Assembly (NCBI GenBank): GCA_960531495.1
Contig: OY482850.1
Span: 1,025,343 to 1,089,342 of the forward strand
DNA: 64,000 nucleotides
Direction: 5' to 3'
Source: Zeus faber
Taxonomy: Eukaryota; Chordata; Actinopteri; Zeiformes; Zeidae
Made by a program: the position numbers and the translations under genes. Below are positions 48,861 through 60,272 of this stretch, in pieces (within the stretch, counting starts at the first letter, position 1; the number at the start of each line of letters is the position of its first letter). The notes beneath the pieces were generated by a model that had not been told where the DNA came from, did no database searches, and was given only the letters and a program-made list of their open reading frames with translations.

Positions 48861-49268
48861 TGTCATGATCTCCGCCTTCTTCTACTTCCCCTCCCTCTCA
48901 TTACCTGTCCCGTTAGTCCAACTCCATTCACCTGCGCACACAGCTGTTCCCGATCTGTATTCTAACCCCTATATATGCCTATCTCACCAGTCACTCATTG
49001 CCAGTTTGTTCTTTGATGCTTGCACCAGACTCTCCAGCGTTCTCCGGACTGATTCCCTGCTACCGACTCTGCCTCGCTCCGACCACGTATCCTGCCTGCC
49101 ACTCCACCTGTCTTCTGTCTACACTCCTCGTTATCGAACCTGCCTGTCCCCGACGATGTATCCTGCCTGCTCTCTGCCTGTCTTCCGTCTGCTCTACAAA
49201 TAAAAGACATTACCAAATATCCCTGCCTGTCTTTGTGCTGCAATTGGGTCCTAACCACACCCGTTACA
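48861..49268 (+). repeat. 3' LTR of Sushi-like element
   Basis: Matches 46860-47266 along the full length; ends cacccgttaca before attac. Confidence 0.9.
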
Positions 49269-49552
49269 ATTACAAAAGAACAGCATCAGACTAGACTTGC
49301 CATGGACGTCTAGGAGAGAACTGAGCCAGAAGGATTCTCTGTCGAATGAAACCCGGGCAGGTGCTTATATGCTTAACCAGAGACGTTGACCCTCTGATTC
49401 CCCTACATAGGTTCACATTTTCACCTCCCTTATCACCGGGACCCCTGACAATGGGTTCTGTCTTTCTCTCTTGAGACCCCTGGCACATCTGTTAATAATT
49501 ATCTTATACAATGGGTATTGTCTTGGGACACCATATATTCCAAGACACCTCA

Positions 49553-50555
49553 TATTTCCCCCCTTCGAGACTACACAATGTCTCGACAGATAAGAGTCAT
49601 TGAACTTATGACGTTAATTGGCTTAATAGAAATCACATACTAACAACCTGATTATAATATACCCTTCTGAACATGCTTAGTCATAGCAATACACTACATT
49701 TGTGGAGTGTGAGAGCAAAAAACCCATCGGGCAGCTTCCTTTCTTAGTTCTTTCAACAAACAATCAAGACAGTAAAATTCTCTAACGGTTCCTCTGCCCC
49801 AGGCAACCACCTATTGCACTCCAAATCAATTAACCGCAAAGAAGGGTTTAGAAAACTCTACAGGATGTTACATATAAATGCATACATTCAGAACCTCAGA
49901 CATAACTCTAAAATTTTGTCCAAAGTCAGGCTGGTCGACCCATCGTACCCTCCAGTGAACCTGTCCCTGCCTATCATCAATGTCCCTCAAAACCCCGCAA
50001 AAAAAAAACACCTGACACCCAATACCTGTATATCCATTTCACCCTGTTACAGAAAACTTCAAAGAAAACAATACAAAATCAAAGTAATATGTCTTGCTAA
50101 AAATATCTACTGTAGAATACAGACTTTTCATCAATATTATAGGTTACATTGTAATAAACAAACTCCAATATTATAAAAACATGCATAACACATATGTATG
50201 TATTGAAATGTTGCTTTTTAACACCATCCACTTTTAATGATATTTCACTTGACACTCCTGATCATGATGTCCTCATTCAGGGTCCGTCGTCCATTTTCAT
50301 CCTCCATTTTTGAATGTCCATGTTTGAGTGTTCAAGTCCATTAGGCTGTTAGGACACAGCCAACCTCATACTGGTCCTGAAAGAAAAATTCACCAGCCAG
50401 TATCTTGCACACACATCAAATACAGTATAATAATTTCACTTTTGCATTACGCTTTAACATTATTCCAATATATGATTAACATTTTCCTTTTCCCCCCTTT
50501 GTCCATGCATTTTCTCAGTTAAAAATAGACCTGAGTCTATGACGGAATCAGACAT
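49553..50555 (-). other. Noncoding 3' region of ERV copy 2
   Basis: Closely matches 12517-13560 of copy 1. No env-like frame. Confidence 0.6.
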
Positions 50556-50987
50556 TCAGAATGGATATTTCTCTACTAGTGTTAGCTCCTCACTACACAC
50601 CATTAATGCCAACGGAAGCACCTCTACCCATTTCAGACCTGTATGCTGACAGATTTTAACAATGCAATTTTTCAGCACACCATTCAATTTTTCATAAACA
50701 CCTTGGCTTTGCGTATGATAAACAGCACCTAGACGTTCTTTAATCCCCAATTTTTGCTGAATTAATTTTACTGTTTTATCCACAAACTCTTTCACATTAT
50801 CTGAAGATATGCGATCTGGAAGTCCCCACCTGCTTATTACTTCACTTGGCTTGGGAACCAACTGAGCATCTTCATGCTTTGTTGGACATGCTTTAGTCCC
50901 CCAAGAAAATCTATCCACATTGACAAACATGTATCTTTTACCTCCTACTGGTCTTATCATGTCAACAAAATTCACAACCAACTTCAC
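50556..50987 (-). pseudogene. ERV copy 2 integrase core
   Basis: A 143-codon minus-strand frame. It includes VNFVDMIRPVGGKRYMFVNV, with the first catalytic Asp (VDMI), then VISRWGLPDRISSDNVKEFV, with the second (SSDN), and LGIKERLGAVYHTQSQGVYE plus KLNGVLK, the region of the third acid (Q-x-x-V/E-x-x-N). The integrase joins cDNA to host DNA. A deletion joins the end of the core to ELTLVEKYP, which lies about 200 bp further on in copy 1. Confidence 0.75.
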
Positions 50988-51029
50988 GCATGGGACCTGT
51001 CGGAGTTGGAATGTGACCGGGTGGACTCA

Positions 51030-51330
51030 TCACAACCTTGAGTAACCCTTGACGTGTCCATTTTGTGTGCTGCACACTTAGCTACAGCTATTTCCTTTGG
51101 CTTCATCATGCATGCAGCAATTTCATTATCAGAACATTATGTTTCTGTGTCCATGGGTTATTGTTTGACCCATATAAACTACTTTTTCTTGACAATACTG
51201 TGGCTTCTTCCATCCTTTCTCCTATATGCTTCTGCTCAAATCCTTCAGCCACCATTAAAGTCACTTGTGGCACACTTTTCTCAATGTCGCGCTCCTTTTG
51301 AAGATAATCAGTGTTTATCTTCATAGCTGC
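51030..51330 (-). pseudogene. ERV copy 2 fused pol remnants
   Basis: Comparison with copy 1 shows three distant pieces joined: RNase H-end sequence (like 14460-14560), a piece like 15590-15655, and a piece like 23645-23790 (HVTLMVAEGFEQKHIGERM). RT and most of RNase H are deleted. Confidence 0.65.
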
Positions 51331-51339
51331 TCCTTTACT

Positions 51340-52264
51340 TCCTCATTCCACCACCAAGAATCCCAATCTTTCAGCTGCCCCCGTTAGGGGGCGCCGCAGT
51401 GCATTATCTACCTACAATTCCTTCTGTTCTGCTCATCTATTAACCTTCTGTTTGGCCTTCTTATCCTCATTCTTCTTATCCGCCAACTGTATTTGGTGGA
51501 GTTTTCTGAGAGTCTCCTGGTCCTGTTCCTTCTGGTCATGCTCCTTTTTCCTCCGCTTTAGCCCACATCCATCTGTCTGCTGACTGCTCTATCCTCCAAT
51601 AGCTTCGTCCGAGTCACTCACAATCTCTTCTCCTATTTCCAGGATTCTGACTTGTTGTCTGCTTCCCAAACAGTTACTTCCCTTGGTACTGTTGGAACTT
51701 GGACACCATCTTTATGGTTGTTGTAGCCTTGCCCATCTCTTTTATTTGCTCATCCTCATCTTTGAAGAGATAATTGCCCTCCGTTGTCATCACTGGGAGC
51801 TGGGGATAAACATCAATGAACTTCACCTCCTTCTCATAAGGCGGGGGCTTCTTTACAAATGCTGTATGTGAGAAGGGTGCGGTAATCTTTTCCATCAATT
51901 TTTCTGCTTCCTTTTCATTTTTCTTTATTTCTTGTCTACTTTGTTCTCTTTTTTCTTTTGCAGCTTCAAACCATGTCTGTCCCTCCTTTACGAACAGCTG
52001 CAGAATGCCAAGTTCTGTTTGTCTTTTCTCTGTGCGTCTCTTTCCTCTTTTTCCTTTCTTTTGATTTACTTTATATGTGGACACAAGCACCTGCATTGTT
52101 TTAATCACATCCGGGTTAAGAGTTCCTTCAGCTGGCCATGGTTGTTCAATGTCAGGCCACCGCTTGTTCCATTTTCCTGATATTTTTGCAATATCTATAA
52201 TAAGAGAATTATTCTTTCTCACTACATCAACAGGATTGATTACTTTTGTAATTATTGTATCCAT
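51340..52264 (-). pseudogene. ERV copy 2 gag-like gene
   Basis: The minus-strand frame 52264-51674 (196 codons) starts MDTIITKVINPVDVVRKNNS and continues through a basic, charged region (KGKRGKRRTEKRQTELGILQ) to AFVKKPPPYEKEVKFIDVYP and LPVMTTEGNYLFKDEDEQIK. PPPY is a PPxY late-domain-like motif that in retroviruses recruits NEDD4-family ligases for budding. Downstream sequence to 51340 is broken. No zinc knuckle or major homology region was recognised, so the gag call rests on position, charge and the PPxY motif. Confidence 0.6.
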
Positions 52265-52289
52265 TTCTTTTATTGTAAATCGAATTGAT

Positions 52290-52979
52290 TAATTTAAAAA
52301 TTATTTATAAAGCACCGTGTAATCACACTCAACCAAAAACAACTGAATTTACCAACCCCAAAGGAGACCAATAGCTTCCCACTTTTGAAAGGAACTTCAC
52401 TTCATGATCAGATACATCTGATCATACTCATTTATCTTCAATTATCAAAATGTCCATCAATGTTCACTCTCAAAACAGCCTCAATCAAGATAAACCATAC
52501 TCAGATAATGAAACCAATATTCACAGCACTCAACCGTATTTAAATCAAATCAGTTTTTCTGCATGTGATCAATCAAATCAATAATACGCCATTAATTAGG
52601 CGAAAGCCTTGATTAGTCAGTCCGTTGCCAAGTTTCTAACTAACTAATTGCAAACACAATATAAGAAAAAGAACTACCGTTATCCTATATGTTAGAACAA
52701 GCACTCATGTAGGTTAGAACTAGATGTACACACATATAGGTAAATGCAGGTGTCTATTGAAGAGTTTGTGGATAATCCGTACTGGCCTGATTCACGAGAT
52801 TCAGAATTTCTATGCGTCATCCGCAAGCTCCCGGTGTCTGTGAAGAACTGCCAGATGTCTTGTCATCTGCCCCTTGGATGATCCAATTCAGACATTCCAT
52901 CTTCTCTGTCTTTCCCCCAGCTCTCACTCAGTAAAGTAAAAGAGAGGAAGAAAGAAAAAACAAAAACAACAACACAAGA
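52290..52979 (-). other. Leader of ERV copy 2, part 1
   Basis: Aligns with about 24880-25580 of copy 1; no coding sequence. Confidence 0.6.
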
Positions 52980-52987
52980 GTTTAGTG

Positions 52988-55545
52988 CAGGGGTGTCCAA
53001 ACTTTTTGCAAAGAGGGCCAGATTTGGTGAGGTGAAAATGTATGGGGGCCGACCATTCAGCCTGACATTCTTTGAACCATTACCATTGTAAATTAACATT
53101 TAAATATGTAACTATATCATTTTGTACAGTTTGTTGTATACGTGTTTATTTGTATTTGCTTTTATTTTGCTTTGTTTTTTCTCTGCTGTTTGCAGCTAGG
53201 TTAACATTGCAAATGAGAATCTGTTGTCAATTGCCTTATCAGGATAGATAAAGGTTAAAATAATAATGAATTAAATGCAAATGAACTATTTTATGAAATC
53301 TGACTCCGAACTTTTTTTGAAACATATATTTATTGATTTTGTTTTAACAAATCACATCAAAGTGCATTTTGACAAAGGATAGTATAGTCAAATTAAATGA
53401 CTGAAATTTGACAAAACTGTGGTTTTGATCATTACAAAAAATTAATTCACTGAGACTTTAGTATTTATTCTCCTCAGAAGAATAAAAAAAAAATTGACCT
53501 ACATTAACGTGAAGGGTGATACTGAGATCCCGAATGCAGTAAACAGGGCAGGTCTGGCTCAAAAACAGTGGTTTTGATGCGCAAGATGTCACGCAGGTGA
53601 GAGTCACTTAGACTTGTCCTCACGCAATTCTTGTTAATGTTCATAACCGAGAACGTCTTCTCGCACAAGTATGTCGAGCCAAACAAAGCTCAGCATTTTC
53701 TTAGCAAATGTTCGAATCTCTTGGAACCTGTCTTTGTCCAGCCGGCGGTAAAAGTTTACAAGAGGGAGTTGCTGGTGCTGACTGTGACACTCCACGTCAC
53801 ACTGCAGCTCAATGAGCTCCAGCTGCAGGTGGGCTGGAGCGTCATTAGGATCCACGGAAAAAGGAGAGGAAAAAAGTGTGATCTCCTTTTCAATAGCTGC
53901 AAAATCCCTGAAACGCTGTTGAAACTCCTCAGCCAGAGATGAGTTGTTTGCTGCATACCTCCTCATTTGCGCAGTGATATTGTTTGCTGGAAAACTGGTC
54001 TTCATTTCCTGCAGCAATGGGAAATGTGTGGTATTGGGCTGCGTTTGTGACAGGTGCCTTTGGAAAAGTAGCAGCTTTGTCCCAAAAGCTTTGATGAGTG
54101 AATACAACTGGCTTACCACTGCATTTTCCCACTGAAGGCTCATGTTCAGCGCGTTCAGATGTCATGTAATGTCAACTAGAAATCCAAAATCAGCCAGCCA
54201 AACAGGATCGGAGAGTTCTGGGATCGGTTGTCTTTTTTGTGCCAAGAATTGTCCGATTTCCTTTCTGAGAGTAGAATCGCTGCAGTGCAGACCCCCGACT
54301 GAGCCATCTTATGTCATTACACAACATCTCCATATTCAGCGTGGATGTCTATCAGAAACTGTTGAAACTGGCGGTGACACAGGGCTCTGGAGCGAATATA
54401 ATTAATAGCCTTTATCACGGGTTTCATAACGTGATCATATTTCAGATGTTTGGCACAAAGAACTTGTTGGTGAATAATACAATGGAGTTTTATAGCTTTG
54501 CCTCCTTCTTCGATGACTTTTTTACAGACTAGGGTCGATAGCCCACTTTGCTCACCAACCATGGCAGGTGCGCCGTCCGTAATAATCCCAGTGATTTTAT
54601 TCCACTGTAGTTTCATGTCATCTACGGCGGAACAAACACAAGCAAACAAATGTATTCCTGTTGTTTGGTCCTTAAGGCTCTGGAGGTCAAGTAGCTCTTC
54701 ACTCACGTTCATTTCATTGTCCACTCCTCTCAAAAAAATCAGTAACTGAGCGGTGTCAGATGCGTCCGTGCTTTTGTTGCAGGCTAACGAAAAAAAGTCA
54801 AACTCCACTCCTTTTGCCTCTAACTGTCTTTTGATATCAGAAGAAATTTCTTCAATCCTCTGTGCCACAGTGCTACGAGCCAGGCAAACATTGGCAAACT
54901 CTTGTTTTTGTTCAGGACAAATTTTCTCCACCATTTTCATCACATAGTTTTTAATAAACTCACCCTCAGTAAAAGGTTTGCAGTGCTTGGCAATAACCAT
55001 TGCCACCTTGTTGCTCGCCTTTGTAGAATCTTCATTTGAGTCACGGGCTCTTTTGAAAAAGCGCTGCTGTGCCATTAAAACAGCTTCAAGTTGCTTCAGT
55101 TTTTCGGTGCGTTCGTTTGCCGTAAGCTTATCGTAGTTAGCATGTTTCGTCTGATAGTGCCGCTTAATATTGAATTCCTTGAAAACAGCCACAGTCTCTT
55201 GACAAATTAAACACACACAGTTGTTTCGCATGTCAGTGAAAAAATGCTCAGATTTCCACTTGTCCTGGAAATGGCGGCCCTCGTTGTCAACATTCCTTTT
55301 TTTAGTTCCAGTTGCCATTTTAGAAATGGGCTAAAAAATATACCACAGTGGTAAAAGTTCACACAGAGTCACACAGCGAGAGTGTGGCCACAAGTCTACT
55401 GCAATCCTCTGGTGAAATATAAAACTGCTTTTGTTGTACAGGTTGGCGGGCCACTTATTATTGATTTTATGACAGACGCTTCGGGCCGGTGGAAATGTAG
55501 ACACAGGCCGGATTTTGCCCGGGGGCTGGACTTTGGGCATGCCTG
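52988..55545 (-). mobile_element. hAT (Charlie-type) DNA transposon
   Basis: 2558 bp. Left end caggggtgtccaaacttttt; right end is the reverse complement of ccaggcatgcccaaagtcc. Flanked by identical 8-bp duplications gtttagtg (52980-52987 and 55546-55553). ERV copy 1 keeps the unfilled site gttcagtg at 25581-25588. It carries one broken transposase gene on the minus strand. Confidence 0.93.
53504..55318 (-). pseudogene. hAT transposase (GTF2IRD2/ZBED-like), broken
   Basis: Starts MATGTKKRNVDNEGRHFQDK and stays open for 333 codons (55318-54317). A zinc finger (CVCLICQETVAVFKEFNIKR then HYQTKH) is followed by the start of the RNase H-like catalytic domain (GIITDGAPAMVGEQSGLSTL) with LHCIIHQ. 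A stop follows GDVV, after which pieces continue in shifted frames (54165-53929, 54143-53634) to the C-terminal dimerisation region CEKTFSVMNINKNCVRTSLS and LRDILRI. The enzyme cuts at element ends; at least one stop and several frameshifts make this copy inactive. Confidence 0.85.
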
Positions 55546-55553
55546 GTTTAGTG

Positions 55554-56800
55554 TCTTAAGACCACTCTAAATTCTACATACTATAATACAATTCAATGAG
55601 ACATACATTATCAGCTTTTTTATTTCTCACGCATTTGAAATGAAGCAATGTTCACTTTTATTCATACGACGCATTTAAATCTCAACAGTATATTAGTCAA
55701 TCTAATACCACCTCAAATTAATTAGTTTTATTCTATTTTCCTATTTAGTTTAATTTTATTTCTATTTATCTTATTTAATTTTATTTTAATATTAATTTAT
55801 TTATTTATCTCCTTCTGTCATACTTCTTCTCCGCCCCTCTTGTCAGGGGGAGTCGACTAAGTTCCACACTGTATGAAGCACCACTCCTTGCTCCACCTCT
55901 TATATTTGGTCGCACCTTCCGGTTTGCACTGGTTGTCAGCGAATGAACATCCTGTTTCAGCTCCCTGTCGGAACAGCCCAGCCTAATGCAGTTACGCACA
56001 GAGTCATAAATCAAAGCTGGTTCCTTTCACTCAGCAGCCGAAACACAAAACCTCTTCTCTTGCATCAAAAACACAGCTTTTCCTTCTATTTCACCAAGAC
56101 TATCTGCTCCTTAAACCAACAGGACTCACAGTAAGCACTGTCACACACACTCCAAGCACAAAGAGAAAAAACTCACACACCAACCAAACAATCCACAAAT
56201 CCTACCCATAATTAAGAGCAGGAGATTTTCTTTTATTTTCTCAATGTGTACATGCATGTGTAGGCAGACTGTTTCCGGTGATTCTAGTCCTTCTCTCAAG
56301 AAGGCTCATTTTGTTATCAAATATATAAAGTCCTGTGAAAGTTTATATCCTTTATCAACTTTATAAAAAGTCCTTGAAAGAAAAAGGCTCATATATATTT
56401 ATCAAACGTCCTTAACAAAGGCTCATAAATATTTATAAAAACGTCCTTAAAGAAAAAGGCTCATAATCTTTATTATCAGCTTTACAAAGTCCATAAACAG
56501 ACTCATATATATTTATCACTAAAGGGGCAAGAAATGTTTCTTTTATGTATAATTTAACTGCTCACCACATAGTTAATATTCACCTATTTAATAACGCATG
56601 TATTCTAAATATCATTTACACATATACACGAACAATACACAAATCTCTTCACACATCACACACCAAAAGGAAAAAGACAGTCTGTCCAAACTTCAACAGC
56701 ACTTAACTTTATACTTTAACGTCAACTCATGTATGCTTTTCTAATTTCATCAACAAATTATCCTTTTAATCAGATTCTTTCAGCATGCATGTTCAATATG
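55554..56800 (-). other. Leader of ERV copy 2, part 2, with tandem repeats
   Basis: Aligns with about 25589-26660 of copy 1. The 'aaggctcat...cgtccttaaa' repeat array lies at about 56300-56520. No coding sequence. Confidence 0.6.
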
Positions 56801-57002
56801 CACTCATTCTCTCAGGCTGGTTTAGCCCTGCTTTTCCCCATTTTTTCTCAAACTTTATTTTTCATCTTTTAAGCCTTTAACTTGTAACTCTTTTTGCTTC
56901 ATTTTTCATCTTTTTCATCTTACTTTAGGCTTTTAACTTTTTTCTCTTTTTCACTTTTCATCCTTTTTCATCTAACTTTAGACTTTTAACTTTTTTTTTT
57001 TT
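56801..57002. repeat. Pyrimidine-rich degenerate repeat
   Basis: Recurring 'tttcatctttt...cttttaactttt' units between the ERV leader and L2 copy D. Not present at the matching place in ERV copy 1. It ends with a T run directly before L2 sequence. Confidence 0.5.
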
Positions 57003-59440
57003 CAGCGAGTTTACAGAAGTAGCTATGTGCTTTATAGCTATGTTACCAGATAGCAGAAACCATGGGTCGATAAATCCATCCGCGGCGCTCTGAATGCTCG
57101 CATGGTCGCTTACAACGACGGTCTTGTTTCCAGAAATATGGACAGTTACAAAGCAGTGTCAATCTGAAAGAAAGAAAGAAAGAGTCTTTATTTATCACGC
57201 AACACACCACACTACAACACATGCTTGCACACACACACACGCACATGCTTTGATGGTGGCCGGTGAAATGGATTCTCTGCTTTTGACCCATCCTGGCTTG
57301 TCCTTCCTCGGGGGGCACAGCCAGGAGCAGTGGGCAGCATACGTAGACGCGCCCGGGGACCAGGTGATAAATGTCCATCGCTGGTCAGACGATGATAGGT
57401 GCATGTTTTTTTGGTGGGGGTCCTTACTGACGTGAGGTGGAGGAAACCCCATGTGAGCACGGGGAGAACATGCAAACTCCACACAGAAAGGCTCCTATTT
57501 GGGAGATAACCCTCCGGAGCACGGTGCCAACAGTGCCCCAGGCGGGAATTGAACCCAGGACCTTCTTACTGTGAGGCAGCAGTGCAATGCACTGCGCCAC
57601 CGTGCCACCATCTGGGCGATGAAGGATGCTAAATGGATGTACAGGAACAGAGTGGAGCGACAGCTGGAGCTCTCAGTGTCCGAGCATGACGTCAGGGTGG
57701 CTCTGATGCGTGTGAACACCAGGAAAGCTGCGGGCCCAGATGGCATATCTGGGCGAGTACTGAAGAGTACTGCCTGAATGACTACCATCTTGTGGCTCTC
57801 ACCTTGGTGCTCATGAAGTGTTTTGAGAGGCTGATAAAGGATTACATCAGCGCCTCCCTCCCCCGCACCTTGGACCCGCTGCAGTTTGCGTACCGGCTGA
57901 ACAGATCCATGGACGATGCGGTCTCCCAGGTACTGCACACCAGACTCACGCACCTGGATGGCTGGAAGGGGGCCTATGTGAGATTGCTGTTCATCGTCTA
58001 TGGTTCAGCTTTCAGTGCCATTGTCCCCACCAGACTGGCTGTCAAGCTGCGGGAGCTAGGATTGAGCACTCCACTGTGTGCCTGGATCCTGGACTTCCTC
58101 TCAGCCTGCCCCTAGGTGGTTAGGGTGGGGAGGCACATGTCCAGCTCCCTCACCCTGAACACAGGATACCACCAGGGCTGTGTCCTCAGCCCCCTACTGT
58201 ACTCCCTGTACACACATGACTGTGTGGCCAGGTCCAGCTCCAACACCATCATCAAGTTTGCTGACAACACCATCGTGGTGGGCCTGATTACCGACGACGA
58301 TGAGAAGGCCTACCGTGAGGAGGTGGCTGACCTGTCACTCTGGTGCCAGGACAACAGCCTACTCCTGAACCTCAGCAAAACTAAGGAGCTGATTGTGGAC
58401 TTTAGGAGGGGATTGCAACCGAGGACGCACACGCCGTTGGTGATTAATGGGAATTCTGTTGACAGGGTGAGCAGCTTTAAGTACCTGGGAGTCCACATCA
58501 CGGAGGATTTAACATGGACTTTACAAACAGACACTCTGGTGAGAAAGGCCAGACAGCGTCTTTACCCCCTCAGGCAGCTAAAGAAATTCAGTGTCTCAGT
58601 GAGGATCCTCAAGTCCTTCTACTCTGGAGCGGTAGAGAGCATCCTGACAGTCAACACCACTGCCTGGTTTGGGAACTGTACTGCTCAGGACAGGCGGGCC
58701 CTGCAGAGGGTGGTGCGTTCAGCCGAACATACCACTGGAGCGACCCTCCCCTCCCTGCAGGACTTATACATCAGGAGGTGTAGTAGCAGAGCCCACAGGA
58801 CTGTTCCAGCTGCTGCGGTCGGGCAAGCGCCTCCGCAGTCACACAGCGAGGACAGAGAGACTGAGGCGGAGTTTCTTCCCATAAACTATAAGGACTGTAA
58901 ATGCTGAACGCACCAGGGATCCAAAGAAAAAGCAGTGAGACACTCACACAGGCCCCTCTGCCTTCTGTACTGTATGTAGCATACTGTACTGCATACTGTA
59001 TCACTGTTCTGGGTCAGTGCATACTGCGATGTACTGCTGTTCTGTTCGGTGTTACTGTATTGCTGTGTCATACTGTTGTATACTGTACTGTATATCTCCA
59101 TACTCACTTTATTCACATGCACTTTACTGCACACATCTGTATATATAAATAGTCTATCCCATATACATAACTTTATTCCCTTCTATTTTGCACCCCCACT
59201 TTGAATTATCTTCATGAATCTCATTTTATTTTTACTTTATTTTATTAATATTATTCTATTCACTAACTGCATTATGATTTAGGAATCAGTCAGTTAGCTA
59301 GGTAGGAATTAGGTTAGCTATTATGTTCGATTTAGTAACTATTGTGCATAATCTCTGGGTGTGTTGCAAAGACATTTCACCGCATATATGTATGAAAGTA
59401 TGTATATGTATGTGACAAATAAACCTCTTGAATCTTGAAG
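57003..59440 (+). mobile_element. L2/Maui-like LINE, copy D, carrying a SINE
   Basis: Begins at cagcgagtttac (equivalent to about 7897 in copy B), is interrupted by a SINE (57167-57609) and then continues with RT. Pieces: 57615-57777 (RKAAGPDGISGRVL), 57792-58115 ([20 protein letters not shown]...) and 58116-58907, open through GCVLSPLLYSLYTHD, FADNTIVVG (second Asp of the catalytic FADD changed to Asn), TKELIVDFRRG and WFGNCTAQDRRALQRVV. Two deletions relative to copy B lie at about 57665 and 57770, and another near 58795. The 3' end has two TTGAATC-type units (59427-59440). Confidence 0.87.
57167..57609 (-). mobile_element. tRNA-derived SINE inserted in L2 copy D
   Basis: On the minus strand: head ggtggcgcagtgcattgcac, B box ggttcaattcc, ctgtgtggagtttgcatgtt, then ctgaccagcgatggacattt and a (TTTC)n tail. 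Flanked by atctg at 57162-57166 and 57610-57614, and the L2 sequence is continuous across it. Second copy at 38362-38682. Confidence 0.9.
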
Positions 59441-60260
59441 AGATGGACCCTGAGGAGGAGGCAGGGTAGTACAAGATGCATTCAGGTGTACCGAGGAGGA
59501 AGATGTTGTCACTAGCTTCCTCCTCGGTACACCTGAATGCATCTTGTACTGTCCTGTCCACCATTCACTTACTTGGTTCAGTAATGACGTATAAGGTTCA
59601 GTTACAAGACGGTGGCCTATGCATGACTGGACAAATGGCTCTCTACTCAGTGCATCAGCAACCACCTTCTTTGCACCAGGGACATAGTTCAAATCAAAAG
59701 AATTTGCTGCAAACTTTGAAAACAATTTCTGTTCACATGCATCTAACCTAGGCTTAGTCAAGATGTACGTCAATGGATTATTATCTGTCTAGGCCATGAA
59801 ATATCAGCACTTCAGCCAGTGGCTTAACTTGTCACAGACCGCCCATTTAAGAGCAAGAAATTCCAGCCGATGTGTTGGATAGTTCAGCTGGGAGTGTAAG
59901 AGTGTTTTGCTGCCGAATGCCACGGGTCAGGCAAGCTTTCCATCAGGAAGCAACTGCAAGAGGACAGCTCCTAAGCCATTAAAGGGGGCATTAACTGCAA
60001 GGATGAACGGTGCATTAAAGTCTGGATGGGCTAATGTGACACTGTGTACAAGCTCATGTTTCAAAAGTCTGAATGCTTCTTTGCACTCATCAGTCCAGTC
60101 AGTTGGAGAAAGTCTCACATGGCCTTCTTTGAACTTAGATTTATGGCCTCACCCCCTTTTGTGTGGGGCGGCAGGCTCAGCGACAAGGCTGAACAGCGGC
60201 TTAGCTTTAGCAGAACGACCCTCAATGAAATTATGGTAGTAGAGAACCATTCCTAAGAAA
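59441..60260 (-). pseudogene. gypsy RNase H region, broken
   Basis: The minus-strand piece 60118-59927 (LSPTDWTDECKEAFRLLKHE then FILAVNAPFNGLGAVLLQLL) is the RNase H start; the expected D of the TDAS box is changed. After a broken stretch, 59773-59560 has YILTKPRLDACEQKLFSKFA and DLNYVPGAKKVVADALSREP, the conserved RNase H end (A-DALSR). Sequence then enters a 34-bp-arm palindrome (59469-59549) next to L2 copy D. Confidence 0.75.
59469..59549. repeat. Perfect palindrome, 34-bp arms
   Basis: Arms 59469-59502 and 59516-59549 are exact reverse complements around a 13-bp spacer. Both arms lie in one open minus-strand frame next to the gypsy-L2 junction. Confidence 0.97.
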
Positions 60261-60272
60261 GATCTTATTTTC

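Larger units (their letters stand above)
46860..49268 (+). mobile_element. Sushi-like Ty3/gypsy element, gag-protease only
   Basis: Two nearly identical LTRs of about 407 bp (46860-47266 and 48861-49268), TGTCATGATC...CCGTTACA, flanked by 5-bp duplications attac (46855-46859, 49269-49273). A purine tract, ttgagggggggg, lies just before the 3' LTR. The interior is only about 1.6 kb and holds gag, a zinc knuckle and protease; RT, RNase H and integrase are absent. It is a deletion derivative with perfect insertion hallmarks. Confidence 0.9.
46777..49552 (-). repeat. 3' LTR of ERV copy 2, split by Sushi-like element
   Basis: LTR parts 46777-46859 and 49274-49552 align with the copy 1 LTR (26919-27296). 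The minus strand starts TGAGGTGTCTTGG next to the purine tract (complement of tttcccccctt at 49555-49565). Together the parts make about 360 bp. Confidence 0.7.
46777..57000 (-). mobile_element. Endogenous-retrovirus-like element, copy 2 (antisense, deleted)
   Basis: Same family as copy 1. On the minus strand: leader (about 56800 down to 52290, holding a hAT insertion), gag (52264-51400), short pol remnants, integrase (50987-50556), 1 kb noncoding, purine tract, 3' LTR (49552-46777, holding a Sushi-like insertion). The 5' LTR is absent; sequence similarity to copy 1 fades near 56800, before L2 copy D begins. Most of RT and RNase H is deleted. Confidence 0.75.
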
